The notes: a model not told the origin generated them from the letters alone. 64,000 nt of DNA from Bacillota bacterium (GCA_023455425.1 JAEYCM010000015.1:1-64000), one strand, 5' to 3'. Shown: positions 41,113 through 50,500, counted from the first letter of the stretch. Numbers and translations: made by a program.

Positions 41113-41799
41113 ATGCAAAAAGTAAAAGACGCGAAGCTGCTCCAATTTTATAAAGACAAGCTGCTCCAAACGGAGCGCGACTCGTTCCGTTTCCTTGCGG
41201 CACATCCGTTTGAACTGTTTTCCTTCGCGCGGGAGGAGAACTTTTGCACATACGGGGAACCCATGCCTTATTTGCTGCTGCTGATGGAGGGGAAGGCGAA
41301 AATATTCCTAACGCTGGAAAACGGCAAGACGCTGCTGGTTGCGTTTATTGAAGCGGTGGAGCTTTTAGGCGACCTGGAGCTTTGCACGGACCGTATTGCG
41401 CGCAATTCCGTGCAGGCTACAACACAGGCATATTGCCTTGGCATGCCCATGTCCTACTGCGAGGAGGTTATGCTTAAAAACCCCGTGTTTCTAAGGCTTA
41501 TCAGCACGGAGCTTGCAAAAAAGCTGGACAACTGCTCCTCCACATATGCCGTCAACATGCTCTATCCGCTTTCCTCGCGCCTGGCAGGCTACCTGCTGTA
41601 TATGGAGGAGGAAGGTTTTTTTCGGGAGCATCTTGGCGCGCTTTCTGAATATCTGGGTACGAGCTACCGGCATCTGTTGCGTGTGCTCAATGAGTTCCTG
41701 GAAAACCGTGTCATCGGGCGCGAACCCGGAGGCTACCGCATCCTAGACCGTGCGGCGCTCATGGAGCTGGCCGGAAGCGTATACAGGCAGGGCATATAG
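41113..41799 (+). CDS. Crp/Fnr-family transcriptional regulator
   Basis: The 228-residue regulator has an N-terminal cyclic-nucleotide-binding-like domain (residues about 15-135; FCTYGEPMPYLLLLMEGKAKI) and a C-terminal winged helix with LGALSEYLGTSYRHLLRVLNEF as the recognition region. It lacks the paired cysteines of Fnr proper and the cAMP-contact set of Crp. It is like the YeiL branch, so the effector is unknown. It probably controls itself and the divergent DMT pair through the palindrome at 41068. The ATG at 41113 has GGAGGAAAAC upstream. Confidence 0.87.
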   Translation: MQKVKDAKLLQFYKDKLLQTERDSFRFLAAHPFELFSFAREENFCTYGEPMPYLLLLMEGKAKIFLTLENGKTLLVAFIEAVELLGDLELCTDRIARNSVQATTQAYCLGMPMSYCEEVMLKNPVFLRLISTELAKKLDNCSSTYAVNMLYPLSSRLAGYLLYMEEEGFFREHLGALSEYLGTSYRHLLRVLNEFLENRVIGREPGGYRILDRAALMELAGSVYRQGI

Positions 41800-41930
41800 G
41801 CGGAGTGAAGCATTGACAGGTAAAGTATTCCATGTGATTCCTCGGTGTAATTTCTGTGGCGAACAGGAAAAAATCTGCTATACTGTTTTAAGGCATTGGC
41901 CCAATAGAAATAAGCGAGGAACAACCACAC

Positions 41931-42647
41931 ATGAAACCGGTCATAGGCGTAACGCCATTATACGATGTGGAAAAGGGCAGCATTTGGATGTTGCCCGGAT
42001 ATATGGACGGTATTTTACAGGCGGGGGGCGTCCCCGTCATTTTGCCGCTCAGCGCCGAAGATGCGGATATTGAGCGGCTGTTTCGCGTCATCGACGGCCT
42101 GCTTCTAACCGGCGGGCAGGATGTGGACCCGTCCCTCTACGGGGAAGAACGGAATGAAAAATGCGGCGAGGTCTATCCTCCGCGGGATACGCTTGAAAAG
42201 AAGCTGTTTCAGAAGGCCATGAGTTTGGACATGCCGGTGTTCGGCATCTGCCGCGGGCTGCAGTTTATCAACGCCGCGATGGGCGGCACGCTGTACCAGG
42301 ACTTGCCCACCCAGTTTGTCAGCCCCAATGCGGAAAATCATTCCCAGTCCTTGCCCTACGACCAGTTCCAGCACAAGGTAACCGTTATACAGAGTTCGCC
42401 CCTGTATGCGCTGCTGGAAACAGAAAAGCTGCCCGTCAACAGCTATCACCACCAGGGCGTCCGCACGCTGGCGCCGGGGCTTTTGCCATCCGCCATCGCG
42501 GAGGACGGGCTGGTGGAGGCCATCTACGCGCCGCATAAGTCGTTCGTGCAGGCGGTGCAGTGGCATCCCGAATTCTGCTTCGAAACAGACGAAGCTTCCC
42601 GCAAGCTGTTCCGCGCGTTTGTAACAGCCTGCGCCTCGGGAAAATAA
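41931..42647 (+). CDS. PuuD-like gamma-glutamyl hydrolase (class I glutamine amidotransferase family)
   Basis: The 238-residue peptidase C26 protein has IGVTPLYDVE at the start, LLLTGGQDVDPSLYGE, the nucleophile cysteine in VFGICRGLQFINAAMGG (residue about 106), and the His/Glu pair in VQWHPEF. These enzymes hydrolyse gamma-glutamyl amides such as gamma-glutamyl-GABA. The length is normal. The start at 41931 has only a weak purine stretch (AAGCGAGGAAC). A terminator follows and separates it from the convergent AraC gene. Confidence 0.9.
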   Translation: MKPVIGVTPLYDVEKGSIWMLPGYMDGILQAGGVPVILPLSAEDADIERLFRVIDGLLLTGGQDVDPSLYGEERNEKCGEVYPPRDTLEKKLFQKAMSLDMPVFGICRGLQFINAAMGGTLYQDLPTQFVSPNAENHSQSLPYDQFQHKVTVIQSSPLYALLETEKLPVNSYHHQGVRTLAPGLLPSAIAEDGLVEAIYAPHKSFVQAVQWHPEFCFETDEASRKLFRAFVTACASGK

Positions 42648-42662
42648 ATACTTTGATATGAA

Positions 42663-42703
42663 AAAAGGCCATGCTTTCCCTGCGCGGGACGGCATGGCCT
42701 TTT
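42663..42703. terminator. Bidirectional terminator
   Basis: AAAAGGCCATGC/GCATGGCCTTTT has a 17-base loop that itself holds CCC/GGG. It lies between convergent genes. Confidence 0.85.
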
Positions 42704-42716
42704 GCTGTTGGTTTCA

Positions 42717-43601
42717 TTATGGCCTGTACCAGCTTTGCCGATAGGCGTTCGGGGTGATCCCCTCATGCTTTTTAAACAGGTTGATAAAATGGCTGGGGTT
42801 GTCCACGCCCACCTCGCTTGCGATTTCGGCGACGGAGCGGTTGCCGGTGCGCAGGTATTCCTTGGCGTGGTTGAGCCGGGAAAGGATCAGGTATTCGTTG
42901 GGCGTAAAGCCGGTATGCCGCTTAAAAAGTTTTTGAAAGTAATATTTGTTGATGGAATAGCGGCGGGCAAGGTCTTCGAGCGTGATGCGCTCATTGTAAT
43001 GGTCCAGCAAATACGCGCGCGCCTGCTGCACGCAGTCGGGAACGCCGGAGAAGGCGCGTTCCGTCAGCGCGGCGCTGATGCATTCCACCATGATGACGGT
43101 GAGAAGGCCGGAAGCGCGGATATCCGAGGAAACGCTGTTTTCTCCCGAGCGGTAAAGGGAAATCAGCGAGCGGATAGCGGCGGTGACGCCGTTTGCGGGC
43201 GGCAGGGTGGCGATGGGGCTTCCGTTGTTTTGCTGCAAAAACAGCTCGTAATACTTTGCACTGGTCGCGCCGTAAAAGTGCACCCACAACACGCGCCATT
43301 CTTTTGTCCGAGGGGAGGTGTAGTAATGCTGCGGTTTCGTGCAGTCGATCCAGAAAATCTGGTTGGGCTCCACGGTGTATTTTTCATCGCCATATTCTAA
43401 AACGCCCTCCCCGCTGAGCGTACATTTAATAAGAAAGGAGGAAAGGTCTTCCCGCCGGGTGTAATAACGGTCGTGCGCGATAAAATCCCCCAATTCCTGC
43501 ACATACGCTACCGAGCCTTTGATGGCCGTGCCCGGCGTTACGGTGAGCCATGTCGATTCGGGATCCAGATCCAACTGGTAGCTGAGTTTGACGTCCGCCA
43601 T
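42717..43601 (-). CDS. AraC-family regulator of the rhamnose cluster
   Basis: The 294-residue regulator has an N-terminal cupin-type sugar-binding domain (residues about 25-150) and a C-terminal double helix-turn-helix, with ITLEDLARRYSINKYYFQKLFKRHTG and SVAEIASEVGVDNPSHFINLFKKHEG (cited as INKYYFQKLFK and NPSHFINLFKK). The ATG at 43601 follows AAAGGAG. It is divergent from rhaM and so is probably the L-rhamnose-responsive activator. The 262-base gap between the two genes is AT-rich and must hold the control sites, but I could not pick out a convincing direct repeat. Confidence 0.88.
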   Translation of the reverse strand: MADVKLSYQLDLDPESTWLTVTPGTAIKGSVAYVQELGDFIAHDRYYTRREDLSSFLIKCTLSGEGVLEYGDEKYTVEPNQIFWIDCTKPQHYYTSPRTKEWRVLWVHFYGATSAKYYELFLQQNNGSPIATLPPANGVTAAIRSLISLYRSGENSVSSDIRASGLLTVIMVECISAALTERAFSGVPDCVQQARAYLLDHYNERITLEDLARRYSINKYYFQKLFKRHTGFTPNEYLILSRLNHAKEYLRTGNRSVAEIASEVGVDNPSHFINLFKKHEGITPNAYRQSWYRP

Positions 43602-43863
43602 ATAAGACTCCTTTGTCAACATTCTGTGATAAATACACAACATAGGGGGATGAAATTGTCCTACTGCAACAGTATAATCATTATAAAGAAGCTTGAAACA
43701 GTGTGCAATATCATATTACAAAGCTCCATTTGCGGGGCACAATCTTTCTGATGTCACCGGGGACGTTGCCCGGGCTCGAATTTGAACAAGAGCAAATTAC
43801 AACATAGGGCTATATCGTTTGACATAGCAAGATATTGTTGCCGATCAAAAAAGGAGCTATAGT

Positions 43864-44178
43864 ATGGAACGATTTGCATGGAAGGCGCGGATACTCCCCG
43901 GTAAGCTTAATGAATACGTCCGCCGCCACGATGAAATCTGGCCGGAAATGACGGCGGTGCTCAATGACGCGGGCATCCGGAACTATACCATATGGACGAC
44001 GGGCGAGGAGCTCTTTGGCTATTACGAATGCGACAGCGTGGAGTACGCGGCCAAAGTACAGGCCACAAGCCCGGTGGTAGATAGATGGAACGAGTATATG
44101 AAAGAAGTCATGGTCATGGAAATTGACCCGGCGACCGGCACTGCGGTGCAATTGAAACAGGTCTTTTTTCACGGCTGA
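43864..44178 (+). CDS. rhaM: L-rhamnose mutarotase
   Basis: The 104-residue dimeric enzyme interconverts the alpha and beta anomers of L-rhamnose. The family signature RFAWKARILPGKLNEYVRRHDEIWPEM (cited as YVRRHDEIWPEM) and IWTTGEELFGYYEC are visible, with the active-site His in RRHDEIW. AAAGGAG precedes the start. It is the first gene of the rha operon, 37 bases ahead of rhaA. Confidence 0.95.
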   Translation: MERFAWKARILPGKLNEYVRRHDEIWPEMTAVLNDAGIRNYTIWTTGEELFGYYECDSVEYAAKVQATSPVVDRWNEYMKEVMVMEIDPATGTAVQLKQVFFHG

Positions 44179-44215
44179 CTTCTTGATCGATTTTTGAGGC
44201 GGAAAGGGTAAGTTT

Positions 44216-45475
44216 ATGAACGAGAATAGGATATTACAGGGCTTTGCGTACGCAAAGGAACAGTATGCGGCGCAGGGCGTGGATGTTGACGCCGCAATTT
44301 TAAGGGCGGATGCCATTCCGGTTTCCATGCACTGCTGGCAGGGAGATGACGTCATCGGTTTTGACGGCGTAGGGGAACTCACAGGCGGCATCGCCACCAC
44401 CGGAAATTACCCCGGCCGCGCCCGCACGCCGGAAGAACTTCGGCAAGATATTGATACTGCCCTGACTTTTATTCCGGGTGAGACCAAATTGAGCCTTCAT
44501 GCCTGCTACGCCGAAAAGGGCGGCAGGAAAGTGGACAGGGACGCCTATACCATCGCCGAGTTCCAGAACTGGGTGGATTGGGCGAAAGCCAGGGACATGG
44601 GGTTGGATTTTAACCCCACATTCTTCTCCCATCCGATGATGGACGATAATTTCTCCCTTGCAAGCCGCAACGAAAGCGTACGCCGCTTCTGGGTGGAGCA
44701 TGGCAAGCGCTGCCGGGAGATCGGCTATGAGATGGCGAAGCAACTCAATAAGATCTGCGCCATCAATTACTGGATGCCGGACGGATATAAGGACGTCTGC
44801 GCGGATACATTGACCCCGCGCGCCATCATGACAAAATCGCTGGATGAAATATTCGCGGTCCCCGTCGAGGAAGCACTGGCGCCCTGCTCCATTGAAAGCA
44901 AGCTCTTCGGCATGGGCGTGGAAAGCTACACCGTAGCAAGCCATGAATACGCGCTTTCCTATGCGCTCACCCGCAAGAAGGCGTATACGCTCGATGCCGG
45001 GCATTTTCATCCCACCGAGGTCATCAGCGCCAAGCTTTCCGCGGTATTGAGCTTCATGGATAACGTGCTGCTGCATGTGAGCCGCGGCGTCCGCTGGGAC
45101 AGCGACCATGTAATCGTATTCGACGATGAATTGCAGCGCATCATGGACGAGATTTTATTAAACGGTTATGAAAACCGCGTGTTCATCGGCCTTGACTACT
45201 TCGATGCATCCATCAACCGCATCGCGGCCTGGGCGGTGGGCATGCGCAACGCGAGAAAAGCGATTTTGAACGCGGCGCTCGCACCCATCGGGGCGATCCG
45301 GGCGGCTGAGGCCGAGGGTAATTACGCAAAGCGCCTTACGCTGCAGGAAGAAAGAAGAACGCTGCCCTTTGGAGCGGTGTGGGACTATTATTGCATGACC
45401 CGCGAAAAGAGCGTGGGCGAGGACATGATCAAGCATATCGACGCTTATGAGCGCGAGGTACTTGCAAAGCGCTAG
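44216..45475 (+). CDS. rhaA: L-rhamnose isomerase
   Basis: The 419-residue TIM-barrel isomerase converts L-rhamnose to L-rhamnulose and is cytosolic. It matches the RhaA family over its full length: SMHCWQGDDVIGFDG near residue 38, GLDFNPTFFSHP, INYWMPDGYKD, and LDAGHFHPTEVISAK with the metal-binding Asp/His. The length equals that of E. coli RhaA. GGCGGAAAGG lies just upstream of the start. It is co-transcribed with rhaM and the importer genes. Confidence 0.96.
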   Translation: MNENRILQGFAYAKEQYAAQGVDVDAAILRADAIPVSMHCWQGDDVIGFDGVGELTGGIATTGNYPGRARTPEELRQDIDTALTFIPGETKLSLHACYAEKGGRKVDRDAYTIAEFQNWVDWAKARDMGLDFNPTFFSHPMMDDNFSLASRNESVRRFWVEHGKRCREIGYEMAKQLNKICAINYWMPDGYKDVCADTLTPRAIMTKSLDEIFAVPVEEALAPCSIESKLFGMGVESYTVASHEYALSYALTRKKAYTLDAGHFHPTEVISAKLSAVLSFMDNVLLHVSRGVRWDSDHVIVFDDELQRIMDEILLNGYENRVFIGLDYFDASINRIAAWAVGMRNARKAILNAALAPIGAIRAAEAEGNYAKRLTLQEERRTLPFGAVWDYYCMTREKSVGEDMIKHIDAYEREVLAKR

Positions 45476-45505
45476 TACGTTTTTTAAGCGGAACAGGAGG
45501 AAAAC

Positions 45506-47017
45506 ATGGAATACCTGCTGGAACTGCAGGGGATCTCAAAAACTTTCCCGGGCGTGAAGGCGCTGGACAACGTCCATTTCCGCCTGCAATCCGGTGAGGT
45601 TCACGCGCTCATGGGCGAAAACGGCGCGGGGAAATCCACCTTCATCAAGGTGATTACAGGCGTGCATAAGCCGGATTGCGGCAATATCATACTCGACGGC
45701 AAGATTGTCTCCTTTAACGATCCCAAGGAGGCGACGGCACTGGGTATCGCGGCGATCTACCAGCATGTAACCTGTTATCCCGACCTTTCCGTGACGGAAA
45801 ACATATTTGTGGGCCACGAGCTGATCCACAAAAGGTCCAAGCGCATCGACTGGAAGCAGATGCACAGCCTGGCCGAGGGTTTCTTAAGGCAGCTCGGCTC
45901 GGATATCGATCCGCGCACCATCATGGGCGAGCTTTCCGTTGCGCAGCAGCAGATCGTGGAAATTGCAAAGGCGCTCTCCATCAATGCGCGCATCATCATC
46001 ATGGACGAACCCACGGCGGCGCTCACCAAGCGCGAAAGCGAGGAGCTCTACCGCATCACATTGCAATTGAAATCCGAAGGCAAGGGCATCATCTTCATCT
46101 CCCACCGCTTTGAGGATATGTACCGCGTGGCGGACCGCGTGACGGTGTTCCGGGATTCGAAGTATATCGGCGACTGGGGCGTCAATGAGATCAGCAACGA
46201 AAAACTCATCTACGCCATGGTGGGCCGCGAATTGAAGCAGATGTATCCGCCTAAAGTCAACGAGATCGGGGAAGAAATTCTGCGCGTAGAAGGATTGCAT
46301 AAGACCGGCTATTTTGCGGATATCGATTTTGACGTGCGCGCGGGCGAGATCGTGGCCATTTCCGGCCTCGTGGGCGCGGGGCGCAGCGAAGTGTGCGAGG
46401 CGATATTCGGCTACTGGCCGCATGACGCCGGGCACATCTATTTGGAGGGCAAAGAGGTTAAAATCAAATCCCCCCGCCACGCCATGGATCTTGGCATCGG
46501 GTATTTGCCCGAAGACAGGCAGAAGCAGGGGCTGATTTTAGATTGGTCCATCGGCAAGAACATCACGCTGGGCACGCTCAAACAGCATTCTACCAACGGG
46601 ATCTTAAGCATCCGGCGCGAAGAGGAGACGGCAAACCGTCTCTCTAAGCTTGTGCATGTCAAGGCGCAGGGCATAGAGGATCTTGCAAGCTCGCTTTCGG
46701 GCGGCAACCAGCAGAAGGTCATTGTGGCGAAGCTTCTTGCGTCCGAACTCAAGGTGATTTTGCTTGACGAACCCACCAAGGGCGTAGACGTCGGCGCAAA
46801 ATACGCCATTTACGAAATCATGCGCGAATTGAGCGCGCGGGGCATCGGCATCATCATGGTTTCCTCCGAAATGCCGGAGGTACTGGGCATGAGTGACCGG
46901 GTCGTGGTCATGCGCGAGGGCAGGGTAACCTGCACCCTCAAGACAAGCGAGACCACGCAGGAAGCCATACTCGAAGCGGCCATGGTGGCTCCCGGCAAAC
47001 GGGACAAAGCCGTTTAA
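45506..47017 (+). CDS. Rhamnose ABC importer, ATPase (two fused nucleotide-binding domains)
   Basis: The 503-residue ATPase of the CUT2 sugar family has two tandem ABC domains. The first has Walker A GENGAGKSTFIK, signature LSVAQQQIVEIAKAL and Walker B IIMDEPTAAL. The second has a degenerate Walker A (SGLVGAGRSEVCE), signature LSGGNQQKVIVAKLL and Walker B ILLDEPTKGVDVG. This asymmetry is normal for the family. AGGAGG precedes the start. It works with the two permeases and the binding protein that follow; the RhaT-type role is assigned from the operon. Confidence 0.94.
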   Translation: MEYLLELQGISKTFPGVKALDNVHFRLQSGEVHALMGENGAGKSTFIKVITGVHKPDCGNIILDGKIVSFNDPKEATALGIAAIYQHVTCYPDLSVTENIFVGHELIHKRSKRIDWKQMHSLAEGFLRQLGSDIDPRTIMGELSVAQQQIVEIAKALSINARIIIMDEPTAALTKRESEELYRITLQLKSEGKGIIFISHRFEDMYRVADRVTVFRDSKYIGDWGVNEISNEKLIYAMVGRELKQMYPPKVNEIGEEILRVEGLHKTGYFADIDFDVRAGEIVAISGLVGAGRSEVCEAIFGYWPHDAGHIYLEGKEVKIKSPRHAMDLGIGYLPEDRQKQGLILDWSIGKNITLGTLKQHSTNGILSIRREEETANRLSKLVHVKAQGIEDLASSLSGGNQQKVIVAKLLASELKVILLDEPTKGVDVGAKYAIYEIMRELSARGIGIIMVSSEMPEVLGMSDRVVVMREGRVTCTLKTSETTQEAILEAAMVAPGKRDKAV

Positions 47018-47032
47018 GGGAGGAAGCTTAAC

Positions 47033-48028
47033 ATGAACGAAACAAAGCAGAAAAGAAGAGGGCTTTCTAGCTTCCGCGAACTGGGGCTGGTGCTGTTCAT
47101 CGTCGCGCTGTGCGTGATCGTACAGGTGTTGAACCCCAGCTTCTTAACGCCGAAGAATATAGACAACCTTCTGACCAATACGGCCATCATCATCATACTT
47201 TCCATCGGCATGATGGTGGTTATCCTGACGGAAGGCATCGATCTTTCCATCGGCGCGACCATTGCGCTCACCGGCATGGTCGTGGCGCTCCACATCAAAA
47301 ACGTGCCGACACTGAGCCCGGTCATCGCGGTGCTTGAAGGCATCGCGGCGGGCATTGTCTGCGGCGCCATTGTGGGCGTGCTGGTGGCGCGGGTAAACGT
47401 GCTGCCCATCATCGCCTCGCTTGGCATGTGCTATGTGTACCGCGGCGCGGTGTTCCTTATTTCCGGCGGCCAGTGGGTCAGCGCGCACCAGATGAGTACC
47501 CAGTTTAAGAACATGGCCACGGGGAGCCTGTTCGGCATCAACAACCTGGTGCTCATCGCGTTTGTGGTATTCCTCATCTCCGTCTACTTCCTGGGGTATA
47601 CGCGCATCGGCCGCAGGTTCTACGCGGTCGGCTCCAATGTGGAGGCGGCGCGCATCTCCGGTATCAGCGCAAGCTCCACCAAATGGCTTGCCTATACCAT
47701 CATGGGCGGCCTTGCGGGCTTAGCCGGCGTACTGTGGGTCTCTAAATTCGCTTCCGCGCAGCCCGATACCGCAACGGGGTATGAAGTCAACATCATCGCG
47801 GCGTGCGTTATCGGCGGCGTTTCCATCTCCGGAGGAAGCGGCAAGGCCGTAGGCGTGCTGTTGGGCTCGTTGCTCATCGGCATCATCAACAACGCGCTGC
47901 CGCTCATCAATATTTCGGAATTTTCCAAGAACGCCATTCAAGGCACCATCATACTCGGCGCCGTCATACTCAATACCCTCGTCAAACGCAGGGCGGAATG
48001 GCAAACGCTTGTAAGGAGGAAACTCTAA
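47033..48028 (+). CDS. Rhamnose ABC importer, permease 1
   Basis: The 331-residue CUT2 permease has eight to ten membrane helices. The family marks are EGIDLSIGATIALTGMV in the middle and the loop GRRFYAVGSNVEAARISGI that contacts the ATPase. It starts 15 bases after the ATPase stop with GGGAGG upstream, and its stop TAA overlaps the next start (TAATG). It is predicted to pair with permease 2 as RhaP/RhaQ. Confidence 0.93.
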   Translation: MNETKQKRRGLSSFRELGLVLFIVALCVIVQVLNPSFLTPKNIDNLLTNTAIIIILSIGMMVVILTEGIDLSIGATIALTGMVVALHIKNVPTLSPVIAVLEGIAAGIVCGAIVGVLVARVNVLPIIASLGMCYVYRGAVFLISGGQWVSAHQMSTQFKNMATGSLFGINNLVLIAFVVFLISVYFLGYTRIGRRFYAVGSNVEAARISGISASSTKWLAYTIMGGLAGLAGVLWVSKFASAQPDTATGYEVNIIAACVIGGVSISGGSGKAVGVLLGSLLIGIINNALPLINISEFSKNAIQGTIILGAVILNTLVKRRAEWQTLVRRKL

Positions 48029-49047
48029 TGGAAAACAAAGCGTCAGGCGCCCTCACGCTCAATAAGAACATATTCCGCAACTACGGCTGGGAATGGATGT
48101 TGCTTGCGATTTTCATTCTAATCAATATTATGAATTCGCTCATCTCCCCGTACTACCAGCTCGGCCAGATGCTCGACGCGACAAACGCGTTCCTGGACAA
48201 AGGCTTTTTGGCCATGTCCATGGCGTTTATCATCGTGACGGGATACATCGATATCTCCGTCGCCTCCATCGTGGCGCTTTCCTCCGTTGTCATGGCCGTC
48301 TCGTTTAATGCGGGCGTGCCGATGGGGCTGGCGATTGTCATCTGTCTCCTGACCGGCGCATTGTGCGGCGCGTTCAACGGGTTCCTGCTCAATAAGTTCA
48401 AAGAGCTTGCGCCCATGATCGTCACGCTTGCCACCCAGATCATCTACCGCGGCATTGCGCTTATCATCCTGGAGGACCAGGCCTCCGGCAACTTCCCAGA
48501 TTGGTTTGATTTCCTGGGCTGGGGCATGGTCGGTCCCTTCCCCTGCATGCTGGTCGTGTTCGTGGCGATATTCGCAATCTTCGCGTTCGTCATGCACAAG
48601 ACCAATTATGGCCGCATGCTCTACGCCGTGGGTAAGAATAAAGTCACCTGCCGGTTCTCCGGCATCGATGTGGACCGCGTGGTATTCATCAATTTCCTGC
48701 TCAACGGCCTCATGGCCGGTATCACCGCGTTGTTTTTGACCAGCCGCATGGGCTCCACGCGCCCCAATGTCGCCATTGCGTATGAAATGGACGTCATTGC
48801 CATGGTGGTATTGGGCGGCGTTTCCACCGCGGGCGGCAAAGGAAGAATGGGCGGCGTGCTCATCTCCATATTCATCGTCGGCCTTATCCGCTACGGCCTT
48901 GGGCTCATCAACATCAACGCGCAGGTGCTCATGATGGTGGTCGGCGGCCTGCTGGTACTGGCGGTAGCCCTCCCCGAACTGCTGCAGGACTATAAGCGCA
49001 GGCAGCATGTAAAACGGGTGGAGCGCGCCCTCGTCAAGCCGGAATGA
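48028..49047 (+). CDS. Rhamnose ABC importer, permease 2
   Basis: The 339-residue CUT2 permease has VTGYIDISVASIVALSSVV and the ATPase-contact loop GRMLYAVGKNKVTCRFSGI. The ATG at 48028 overlaps the preceding stop by one base and has AAGGAGG upstream; a frame starting earlier (47803) is a shadow of permease 1. It forms the membrane channel with permease 1. Confidence 0.93.
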   Translation: MENKASGALTLNKNIFRNYGWEWMLLAIFILINIMNSLISPYYQLGQMLDATNAFLDKGFLAMSMAFIIVTGYIDISVASIVALSSVVMAVSFNAGVPMGLAIVICLLTGALCGAFNGFLLNKFKELAPMIVTLATQIIYRGIALIILEDQASGNFPDWFDFLGWGMVGPFPCMLVVFVAIFAIFAFVMHKTNYGRMLYAVGKNKVTCRFSGIDVDRVVFINFLLNGLMAGITALFLTSRMGSTRPNVAIAYEMDVIAMVVLGGVSTAGGKGRMGGVLISIFIVGLIRYGLGLININAQVLMMVVGGLLVLAVALPELLQDYKRRQHVKRVERALVKPE

Positions 49048-49119
49048 CGTTCTGCTCTCTTTAAGTGAATTTGGTTTCGCGCCGTACGGCGTGATAAATA
49101 ACATCAGGAGGAAACATTC

Positions 49120-50139
49120 ATGAAAAAGGTTCTCGCTTTCTTGCTGGTACTCACCATGGTGTTCGCGGTAGTCGCATGCTCGCCCGCTGGCGGCGGCGCA
49201 GGTGGCGCGAAGAAGTACGCCATCATCGTGAAGAACACCGGTAACCCCTACAATGACAAGGAAGCCGCAGGCTTTCAAGAAGCTTGCAAGGAAATCGGCG
49301 TTGAGTGCATCATCAAAGCGCCCGCAAACCCCACCGCTGAAGACCAGATCGCCATGATCCAGGAGCTTATTTCCCAGAAGGTCACCGGTATCGCCATCGC
49401 GGCCAACGATTATGATGCGCTGGAGAACGCCCTCAAGAAGGCCATGGACGCCGGTATTGTGGTTGCGACGGTTGATAGTAACGCCAACCCCAACAGCCGC
49501 ATGACGTTCGCCAACCAGGCCGACACCATTCAGATCGGCAAGACCCTGGTTGAGACCGCGTTCGATCTCACCGGCGGTTCCGGCCAGTTCGCCATCCTTT
49601 CCGCCACCGCGCAGGCCGCCAACCAGAACGCCTGGATCGCGGAAATGGAAAAGGCCCTCACCGATCCGAAGTACGCCGATCTTGAGCTCGTGAAGATCGC
49701 CTACGGCGATGACCTCCGCGACAAGTCCGTTTCCGAAACCGAAGGCCTGATCCAGAGCTTCCCGGATCTCAAGTGCATCATCGCGCCAACCACCGTGGGT
49801 ATCGCGGCTGCCTCCAAGGTCGTCATCGACCAGGGCCTCTCTGATAAGATCAAGGTCTCGGGCCTCGGTCTCCCCTCTGAAATGGCCGAGTACATCGAGC
49901 AGGGCGTCTGCCCCTACATGTACCTGTGGAACCCCATTGACCTCGGCTACCTCACCGGCTACATCGTAGACGCGATGGCCAACAAGACCATCACCGGCAA
50001 GGAAGGCGATGCCTTCAAGGCTGGCCGTTTGGGCGATTATAAGGTCACCAAGGCTGCCGACGGCGGCACCGAAGTCCTCTTAGGGCCTCCGTTCGCCTTC
50101 ACGCCCGACAACATCGGCGAGTGGAAGACCGTCTATTAA
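49120..50139 (+). CDS. Rhamnose ABC importer, substrate-binding lipoprotein
   Basis: The 339-residue periplasmic-binding-protein-like lipoprotein of the RbsB/RhaS type has a signal peptide with lipobox VFAVVAC (Cys about 20) and a Gly-rich linker. The type I binding fold follows: AIIVKNTGNPYNDKEAAGF, DQIAMIQELISQKVTGIAI, VATVDSNA. AGGAGG precedes the start. Its codon use is more biased to C-ending codons than its neighbours, which suggests high expression. A GC-rich terminator hairpin follows at 50164. Confidence 0.93.
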   Translation: MKKVLAFLLVLTMVFAVVACSPAGGGAGGAKKYAIIVKNTGNPYNDKEAAGFQEACKEIGVECIIKAPANPTAEDQIAMIQELISQKVTGIAIAANDYDALENALKKAMDAGIVVATVDSNANPNSRMTFANQADTIQIGKTLVETAFDLTGGSGQFAILSATAQAANQNAWIAEMEKALTDPKYADLELVKIAYGDDLRDKSVSETEGLIQSFPDLKCIIAPTTVGIAAASKVVIDQGLSDKIKVSGLGLPSEMAEYIEQGVCPYMYLWNPIDLGYLTGYIVDAMANKTITGKEGDAFKAGRLGDYKVTKAADGGTEVLLGPPFAFTPDNIGEWKTVY

Positions 50140-50163
50140 TCTAACCGAATACGGTTCCTGTAA

Positions 50164-50191
50164 GTGGGGGCGGGCTTGTAAGCCCGCCCCT
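50164..50191. terminator. GC-rich hairpin after the importer operon
   Basis: GGGGCGGGCTT-GT-AAGCCCGCCCC lacks a long T run. A near copy (GTGGGCTTGCAAGCCCGCCCCCAC region) lies at 50473-50500, on the other side of repeat copy B. Confidence 0.6.
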
Positions 50192-50221
50192 CAGACTGTC
50201 AATAATTTTGACAAGGGATTC

Positions 50222-50436
50222 AAGGTATCGGTGCTTTAGCGCGCCGCGTTCTCGACGGGAGACGCCGAAAGACACCAGACCTGCGGGCCGTCACGATAGA
50301 TCTTTTGCTTTGGAGAAACTGCGTTCCCCTAATTCGCCTCTATAGAGTGCCCATACTCAGGGGGGCGCGGGGGACGGAGCCCTCCCGCTATAAAACAAAA
50401 AAAATCTATCGTCGCCGCCGTAGACGGAGATGCCTT
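50222..50436 (+). repeat. Interspersed repeat family 1, copy B
   Basis: It starts AAGGTATCGGTGCTTTAGCG, has GCGGGCCGTC, CTTTTGCTTTGGAGAAACT, GGGGGGCGCGGGGGAC and CCCTCCCGCTAT, and ends CGTCGCCGCCGTAGACGGAGATGCCTT. It is in the same orientation and order as copy A at 5232. It separates the importer genes from the aldolase gene. Confidence 0.75.
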
Positions 50437-50472
50437 AAAAATGCACAATATATCTATGCCTTTTGATACGCC

Positions 50473-50500
50473 GGGAGTGGGCTTGCAAGCCCGCCCCCAC
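50473..50500. repeat. Second copy of the GC-rich hairpin
   Basis: The sequence around GTGGGCTTGCAAGCCCGCCCCCAC mirrors the hairpin at 50164-50191. The two copies flank repeat copy B. Confidence 0.55.

Noticed and set aside
48118..49278. 386-codon minus-strand frame over permease 2 and the binding-protein start
   Set aside because: It is a His/Asp-rich shadow frame opposite a hydrophobic permease.
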